From the NCBI GenBank assembly GCA_905221605.1, contig CAJNDS010001167.1, positions 1 to 30,700 of the forward strand: a stretch of 30,700 nt of DNA, read 5' to 3'. The notes beneath the pieces are model-generated. The model had not been told where the DNA came from and made no database searches. It saw nothing but the letters and a program-made list of their open reading frames with translations. Source of the stretch: Symbiodinium natans. Its lineage: Eukaryota; Sar; Dinophyceae; Suessiales; Symbiodiniaceae. Shown here piece after piece: positions 25,475-30,700 of the stretch. Position 1 is the stretch's first letter, and each line of letters starts with the position of its first letter. A program made the translations under genes and the position numbers.

Positions 25475-25578
25475 TCAACGTCGTGCAACCCGACGGGACT
25501 CTCGGGCTTTGTCTTGACGCAGTCGGGCGGCATGAGCAACCCTCGCACCGCGGAGGTGATGTGAACCACTCCCTTCAC
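25475..25578 (-). CDS. Host exon, cut by the element at its 3' side
   Basis: Acceptor GTCAAG|GTGAAG at 25578. It encodes VKGVVHITSAVRGLLMPPDC and continues to HDVD at 25475, where element sequence begins. Strong G/C preference at third codon positions. In phase with the exon at 25904-25969. Confidence 0.6.
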
Positions 25579-28500
25579 CTTGACACCAACCAGCACAGTC
25601 TTACAAGTGTTGTGAACGCATCAGGTAACTACCGCTCGCTACGCAACCAGCAGGCACACATCCATCTACACAGCCATCAAAACAGTGCCGATTGCAGAAT
25701 CAGCTAGCCTGCGAGAACCTGCTAAGGCATATGCCAGCTTGAGCTTCTCCATAGCGGGAATGATGCCACGGAACATCTTGCAAGGCGCAAAGTGGTAGCC
25801 ATCCTGCAATGGAAACAGTGTGCAATCCAAAAGTTGATAGCTTGCTCAAGGGCTACATGTCATAACGCGCGTCAGCCCGCAGCAAGCTTTGGAACAAACT
25901 TACCTGGTGGATGAACTCCTCCGGTTTCCACATACCCATGCGAACTGCAGTCTGAGGGTCAACTTCAGCCTGGGCACTGATGCAAAACTAACAGTACACG
26001 CTTGGACATCTAGGGCATGCGTGCTCAACTCAGCCATCCACCTGTCCGGCTCGAAAGTCAACGCCGTCCTGGTGAGTAGCCAGATAGGAAGCGTAACAGT
26101 GCCTCGACGAACCGGCCAAAAAGCAAAATGACAGACACCGGCCTCATTGCGGCATTCTGCCTCTGATGGCACGTGCACTTGCACGGTATCATGCCAATAA
26201 CACGTGCGCCCAGAAGGCGTCAAGAAGAGCTGCAGCCGCGCGTAAAACTCCTCCTGCCACCCATATAAAAATGCACGTGTTTGAAAAGCGGCACACATGC
26301 ACAGACGTTGACGTGCATCAATCAACAGAAACCACAAATTCACAGCATACGCAATTCAGCCAATCTTCTGACAACGAAGACGCCAACAGAAAATTGCCGG
26401 CTGGGGAAGCAGTCAAAGGCGACACGCTGTAGCAGACCTTCCCGTTCTCCCGGAAGACTCTTGCATACAGAGTCCCCTCAGGGCGACCTGGAAGATGTAA
26501 TGTAAATGAACAGAACAGATTGAAAAGAGACATATGCACAACACTCATCGCAGCACCTGCATGTCCGGGAAACATGGCGCGCAGCTCGTTGGGCTTGTGA
26601 ACCCTGTTGCGGAAGCTGCCCTCCCAGAGCTCCAGATCTCTGCCAAGCCTGCGCCGCAGCTTCTAGCAACTGCCACACTTCAGAGCTATCCTGGCAGCCT
26701 GCTCGATGCCGAAGCCGGCGCGAGCCTGCCAAGCGACTCAAGCTGGATGACATTCTCATCCAGGGGCACGTGCTGCACCAGCGTGAGGCCCGCAAGAGAG
26801 CAACGCTTTGGCTCCGCCTGGACCAAATGCAGAACCATACATAGAACAGGAAAGCGAGAAGGTGTTACGTGACATATTGCCAGTCAGCTCCCTCTTGCCA
26901 CGATATCGTGTGTCTTCAACGCTTCCAGACCTTCGGGTATTTTCCAAAATCGTAAGCACCGATCACATCGCCATTCCCTTCGACAAGCTCCTCCTCCTCC
27001 TCGGAAAGCTCCCGTTTTTTTCTTCCCGCCAAGAAGCAGGGACTAAGCTGTCAAGTTTCAGAACAATGGCCTTATGTCGCACTCTCAACATTCCGTCCAC
27101 ACTGTAATTTCCATGCCGTCCTCCAAGAGAGCGTCCTCGACTTGGTCCTCCTTGTGCGGTCACGAGACTTTGCAGATCTTAAGAGGATGCGGAGCCATTT
27201 ACGACCTAACGAGAGTCTGATGCTCTAAACATCAGATAAAAACTTCAACAGCCTGTCCTCTTCCAGTTCCTCATCCAAGTCCTCATCGCATTCCTCATCC
27301 AAGTCCTCATCGCATTCCTCATCCTTCTCATCATGATTGTCTGGCTCCTCTCAAGGACAAAAGCCGATGAAACAGGTAACATCCACACATCATCCTTCGC
27401 AGCACGTGCAATGCTCTAGCATCACCCCCAACACAATCTTCGTCAAAGCGGCGTCATGTTCCGCGGCTTGTTGCTGTATCCCAGAACCCAGACTTTTGTG
27501 TCCCAGAACCCAGACTTCGCCCTGCAAGCCTATTTGGTTGAAAGATTTTTTTGAGGCTGCTGGAGTTCGGGCTCTCGATATTACCAAGAGGAAAATTTTT
27601 GCTCCTACCCCACAACAAGCCAGAAATGGAAGAGGGAAAACGAGTCTGTGAATTGTTTTTCAAGATTTGGGTTCCAGGCCGTGGGCGTTCCCATCTCAAC
27701 GACTAAACATTTGTTAGGCGTCAACCAGCACGTACAAGAGAGTGAAACTTTAAACTTCGCGTGCACTGTTAAAATACAGCGGCACCAGCTTTGCATCGCC
27801 AAGACACCGGAGAGCCAAGTGACGGCTCGTAGTCGTCCATCTCCGCAAGTTCCTGGGCAACTTCGCACAAGTACTATGCACCGGAACTGCACAAGCGATA
27901 CATGCACTCGTAGACTAGATGAAAGTCAAGACTGTTCCTGTGATCAAGACAAATGCAAACACTCGCGCCTCCGGTGGCTGCAAGCGACGAAGCCGCTTCA
28001 GACATGCCTGTCAACAGACGAAAAACCAGAACTTCTGGCTACATCATCTGAAGCTCGACACCTCAGCGTCCCCCGCGGAACCCGTGTCGTTGTCCTTCTC
28101 CACGTCTACTCGAGAGGGAACATTTCAATTGCTCCAACGAACTCTCGCCTGTGTCCCAATGCTGTACTCGCTGCCACTTTCCTGGACATGTTTCAACTGT
28201 TTCCACACGCATCGAAATTTCAGATACACTTGAACAACTCACGCAGGCATCTTCCTTCTTCACATTCACAAAGGCTTGCTCACTCGGAGCCTGCACCCAC
28301 CACCCAGAAGGTGCTCCAAGTACTTCCATACAAGTCTACATGTAGTACATAGCCTCGGTTGGTGAAGCCCCTGCCACTGGAAGCACGGTGGGATGCCCCT
28401 GCAAGTATCCAGCTGTGACAGATGTGACAATCACATACAATCGCAACACACGAGCAACAACCATCACCGACGCACGAGCAAACACAGTCAAGAGCTCCTC

Positions 28501-30669
28501 TGACCATGTCGGGAAGGTCATGCCCAATACCTCGACCGAAACCAGGGAGCAAACTCCGCTAGAAAGAACACTCACGAAACACCAGCCAAGAAAGGATTCT
28601 AACACACGCAAGGCCTCCACGGCAGCCTCTTCTGCGTCGCAGTCAGACGGCACCTGCTTCACGCCCAAGGAACTAAAGCGGTGTCGAAGCATGCCCAAGA
28701 CCCTGCCTCTGTGGGCGACGCGATGTCCGCCTAGATAGAGATAAAGAATAAGAAAGGCACACACAGCAGAGCTAACAGGCGCACGGAGGCGTCCAGGTCC
28801 GGCGGCGGCAGCTCTGGAACAGAGCGCAGCCTTCTCGTAACTGCAGCATGTTCATTCAACTCTAGAAATTCCGAAGAACGCGACCAATTAGTTTTCTTTT
28901 CTTGCGCCACTATGCTAATGCCTTGAGCTCATTCTACAGTGTAAGGAAAGGGAGGTGGACCAGACGAAGTCGAACATGAACAAAAAAAATATCCAGCGCC
29001 CAAGAACACTGGGACCACAGCAAGCGGACTGGTGGCTCATCAATGTCACCGAGGTCCTCCAAATCATGACCAGACTGCATGTATGCAGCGCCACCACAGT
29101 AACATTTGCAGAGTAAACTGTTATCGCAGTCCTCTTCCACAGGATCTGGCACCCCTTGCGGATTTGCCTGAATGACAAGCTCGGAATACTCGTTTACAAG
29201 CTTCACTTAGTGCCACAGATAGCATACACACGGACTGAAACCGGAACTACGGATTACGAGGCCATAAGATGAGAGTCACCCCTGCCTCATCTCCCACCCA
29301 TTCGTGAAGAATCCCGGTTCGAGGCAAAGGCTCCACCTCCCAACTGCCGGCAAGACAAACCAAGACGACAAACGGCTCGAGACTGTATCGCCACCTCTTT
29401 CACGCAAGCTCTCATCGCTTCCAGGGCCTACCACACGAACTTTCGCGACTGCGGGTTCACTGTACAGGCCCACTGTTGCTCGTCGTCCTCAGAGCCATAC
29501 AGAGACATGCCAAAGACCTGAGTCCAAACCCAGAAGAGGAATGCTGCGAACACAAGAAACATGCAAACCCAAGCATCCAGCAGTACCCTCCTGTCCATCA
29601 ATAAACGACGACGCAGCCTGCACAACTTCAATGAAACGAACCACACTGCCCACGACAAGCCCGCATGTAAGAGTTTGGGACTCAACCTCCGTGGGCGTAA
29701 AATGCTCCATGTCCTCCGGAGCCTTGCGAACCCACGCCCACAACATTTATTTAGAATTCAACACACCGCAGTATTTCAACAGCCTGCCTCCGAGCGAGGG
29801 CACCTGGGAACGAAGAACCTTAACTCAAGCAATCCATGGCTCCGCATCATTACGAAGATGCAGGACGAAAGAAAATATCGATCGAACTGAATTAAGTTAC
29901 TGCAGCATCAGGTCCTGAATTGTGAGAGTTGCAACGGCGACAAACTGAGATCACAGCGAAGGACGTGCAACTTCTCGCATAGAGGGCTCCAGCCTTCATA
30001 TACATGAACCATACTGTCGAGCTAGCGCAAATGCGCAACAAATAACCAACTCAATATCTGCGGCAGTGAACCAACAACCGCCAAGTGCATCGCACTGCCG
30101 ACAGAAACCGAGCCGCTTCCAACTCAGCAACTCTGCTAGCTCGGAGCAAAGGCCCCCACAACCGCTGCAGCCGGTCCAGGACGTCGCGGTTTTGATCGCA
30201 CGTCATGCTCAGCCTTGCTACACGACATTCACTAACACTTACAGTCATAGTCACTTAATTCGTTCATATAATCCGTATGCCAGAATATTGAGTCACCGGC
30301 GGAGGAGGTTCTGCATCTCCCAAATCCTCAAGAATAAACAAGCATCACGCAGATAAACTTTGGGGCACAGTACCTAGCGAAGCAACAGAACATGTATCGT
30401 CTGCCACAATCTCATCTAATAATCTTCCGCCAAGCTGCTTCCTCTGTCAGTGCAGGACTCTGCACCAGGTCGTCCTCCTCCGGCTCATGTCACAAACAAA
30501 TAACATCATCGGAAACCACCACTCAGTATATCAGAACGCGCGAGGCAGCTGATATTAAACTCGCTAAAAAATGAACATCTGCACGACAACTACAATAACT
30601 GAAAAAGTCGCCTCTCCAGGTTCAGCCAGGCGAACCACAGGATCCGGCCCGTCGTATCATCTGCCGTCC

Positions 30670-30700
<31 letters not shown>
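25475..30700 (-). CDS. Host gene with many micro-exons, 3' end interrupted by the element
   Basis: No long ORF is convincing here. Yet on the minus strand a chain of short segments has coding composition and splice sites at both ends. They run right to left, from DLGDAEPPPP near 30326 down to KGVVHITSAVRGLL at the element junction. Exons are 22-104 nt. Phases agree across several consecutive junctions: 26817 to 26726, then 26648 to 26557, then 26487 to 26426. Acceptors are nearly always AG|G, and donors are GT with two GC. The encoded protein is very acidic in its early part (DEECDEDL repeats, SEEEEELVE) and more ordered later. I do not recognise it. The 5' end lies outside the window, and stretches such as 28182-28784, 29723-30050 and 30490-30670 show nothing I can support. 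Confidence 0.65.
25904..25969 (-). CDS. Host exon, 66 nt, with consensus donor CAG|GTAAGT
   Basis: Acceptor GTGCCCAG|GCTGAAG and the best donor of the region. It encodes 22 codons beginning AEVDPQTAVRMGMWKP. Phase 0 on both sides. A 27-nt candidate exon (26042-26068, encoding DGVDFRAGQ) lies just upstream. Confidence 0.7.
26204..26253 (-). CDS. Host exon candidate, ~50 nt
   Basis: Acceptor GGTGGCAG|GAGGAG. It encodes EEFYARLQLFLTPSGR. The donor side is uncertain: the nearest GT gives a phase that does not fit the next candidate exon. Confidence 0.5.
26426..26487 (-). CDS. Host exon, 62 nt
   Basis: Acceptor ATCTTCCAG|GTCGCC, donor AGC|GTGTCG. It encodes RPEGTLYARVFRENGKVCYS. Its first two bases complete a Gly codon begun by the exon at 26557-26648. 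Confidence 0.65.
26557..26648 (-). CDS. Host exon, 92 nt
   Basis: Acceptor GGCGCAG|GCTTGG, donor GCAG|GTGCTG. It encodes a sequence containing DLELWEGSFRNRVHKPNELR. Its phases match both neighbours, the best test of the model. Confidence 0.65.
26726..26817 (-). CDS. Host exon, 92 nt, GC donor
   Basis: Acceptor TTGGTCCAG|GCGGAG. It encodes AEPKRCSLAGLTLVQHVPLD and continues to LESLG. The donor reads CAG|GCTCGC, a GC donor. Confidence 0.6.
26931..27001 (-). CDS. Host exon, acidic
   Basis: Donor AAG|GTCTGG at 26930. It encodes EEEELVEGNGDVIGAYDFGK and ends YPK. The right boundary is approximate. Confidence 0.5.
27103..27150 (-). CDS. Host exon, 48 nt, acidic
   Basis: Acceptor CGCACAAG|GAGGAC, donor ACA|GTGTGG. 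It encodes EDQVEDALLEDGMEIT in phase 0. Confidence 0.6.
27244..27330 (-). CDS. Host exon with a 24-bp in-frame duplication (DEECDEDL twice)
   Basis: Two adjacent identical 24-bp units at 27270-27293 and 27294-27317 encode an eight-residue acidic repeat. The reading DNHDEKDEE to ELEEDRLLK is open throughout. Both boundaries are approximate. Confidence 0.5.
27808..27852 (-). CDS. Host exon, 45 nt
   Basis: Acceptor GTTGCCCAG|GAACTT, donor CCG|GTGTCT. It encodes ELAEMDDYEPSLGSP in phase 0. The stretch 27331-27807 holds no exon I can support. Confidence 0.6.
28062..28181 (-). CDS. Two host micro-exons of 33 nt each (28062-28094, 28149-28181)
   Basis: The right exon (acceptor GTCCAG|GAAAGT, donor CAG|GCGAGA, a GC donor) encodes ESGSEYSIGTQ. 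The left exon (acceptor GAGAAG|GACAAC, donor GAG|GTGTCG) encodes DNDTGSAGDAE. Both are phase 0. Confidence 0.55.
29030..29167 (-). CDS. Host exon candidates (29030-29055, 29119-29167)
   Basis: The right one has acceptor CATTCAG|GCAAAT and encodes ANPQGVPDPVEEDCDN. The left one encodes DLGDIDEPP between GGAG|GAC and CCA|GTCCGC. Composition is coding-like, but donors are weak. Confidence 0.4.
29395..29722 (-). CDS. Four host micro-exons of 22-36 nt
   Basis: 29687-29722 encodes APEDMEHFTPTE (acceptor GCAAG|GCTCCG, donor GAG|GTTGAG). 29587-29617 encodes AASSFIDGQE (acceptor GTGCAG|GCTGCG, donor GG|GTACTG). 29466-29487 encodes DDEQQWA (acceptor TCTGAG|GACGAC, donor T|GTACAG). 29395-29427 encodes ALEAMRACVKE (acceptor GGTAG|GCCCTG, donor GAG|GTGGCG). 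All four acceptors are AG|G. Confidence 0.5.
30297..30480 (-). CDS. Host exons near the window end (30297-30326 and ~30424-30480)
   Basis: 30297-30326 encodes DLGDAEPPPP (acceptor TTGAG|GATTTG, donor CCG|GTGACT). About 30424-30480 encodes EDDLVQSPALTEEAAWRK. A further leucine-rich candidate (DVLDRLQRLWGPLLRASRVA) lies around 30080-30185. Confidence 0.5.
30671..30700. repeat. Poly-C run at the window edge
   Basis: Thirty consecutive C residues to the last base. This may be a true homopolymer, or the place where an assembly stopped. I attach no function to it. Confidence 0.9.

Noticed and set aside
27648-29918. Plus-strand frames of 234 and 204 codons in the right flank
   Set aside because: The plus strand is A/C-rich here, which favours chance open frames. 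The minus strand shows exons with splice sites through the same bases.
30671-30700. Telomere
   Set aside because: A pure C homopolymer lacks the mixed repeat expected of telomeres and is more likely an assembly edge or simple homopolymer.

Overview
The window looks like nuclear DNA of a dinoflagellate carrying a very large, multigene Penelope-like retroelement (PLE) in head-to-tail tandem arrangement, followed on the right by an interrupted host gene. The assignment to a dinoflagellate is an inference. In the right flank I can trace a minus-strand gene cut into at least 18 very short exons. Nearly all of its acceptors read AG|G and two of its donors are GC instead of GT, both known habits of dinoflagellate nuclear introns. 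The element's ORFs use TAA, TAG and TGA as stops, so the standard genetic code applies.

Positions 1-2092 recur at 23383-25474 with a constant offset of 23382 bp, no indels and about 1% substitutions. The repeat unit is therefore about 23.4 kb. All convincing element genes are on the minus strand, so the element is read from right to left. In reading order from the right they are: a truncated copy of the 570-aa ORF (25474-24764), the complete reverse transcriptase (24703-22052), a coiled-coil ORF (21783-20977), a cysteine-rich zinc-type ORF (20580-19615), a WW-like ORF (19363-18365), three mutually related ORFs (18113-16725, 16394-14988, 14841-13522), a small zinc-binding protein (13334-12780) and a small basic protein (12347-12039). 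Next comes 3 kb of noncoding repeat DNA: two copies of a ~950-bp unit containing 67-bp satellites, with a 0.74-kb (CA)n-type tract between them. Then follow a prion-like P/Q/H-rich ORF (8949-7861), an SR-rich ORF with a possible ADP-ribosyltransferase-like domain (7864-6218), a ~780-aa ORF (5732-3380), the full 570-aa ORF (3094-1382) and the start of the next reverse transcriptase copy (1321 to the window edge).

The reverse transcriptase has an N-terminal GIY-YIG-like module, a CxC cysteine cluster and a PLE-type catalytic core (RYVDDR, GSPMGHPMSP). This matches the permuted, N-terminal-endonuclease branch of PLEs. The element is far larger than ordinary PLEs. It carries about a dozen additional ORFs that I cannot assign, plus C-rich leader motifs, an ATGA stop/start overlap and several out-of-frame ORF overlaps. 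A plausible reading is one polycistronic or multi-promoter unit bounded by the CA-flanked repeats. The junction with the host gene at 25474/25475 is where the upstream tandem copy is 5'-truncated, as expected of target-primed PLE insertions. An assembly join cannot be excluded.

Positions 25475-30700 hold the host gene and end in a 30-base C run at the window edge. I saw no RNA genes, CRISPR arrays or bacterial features.
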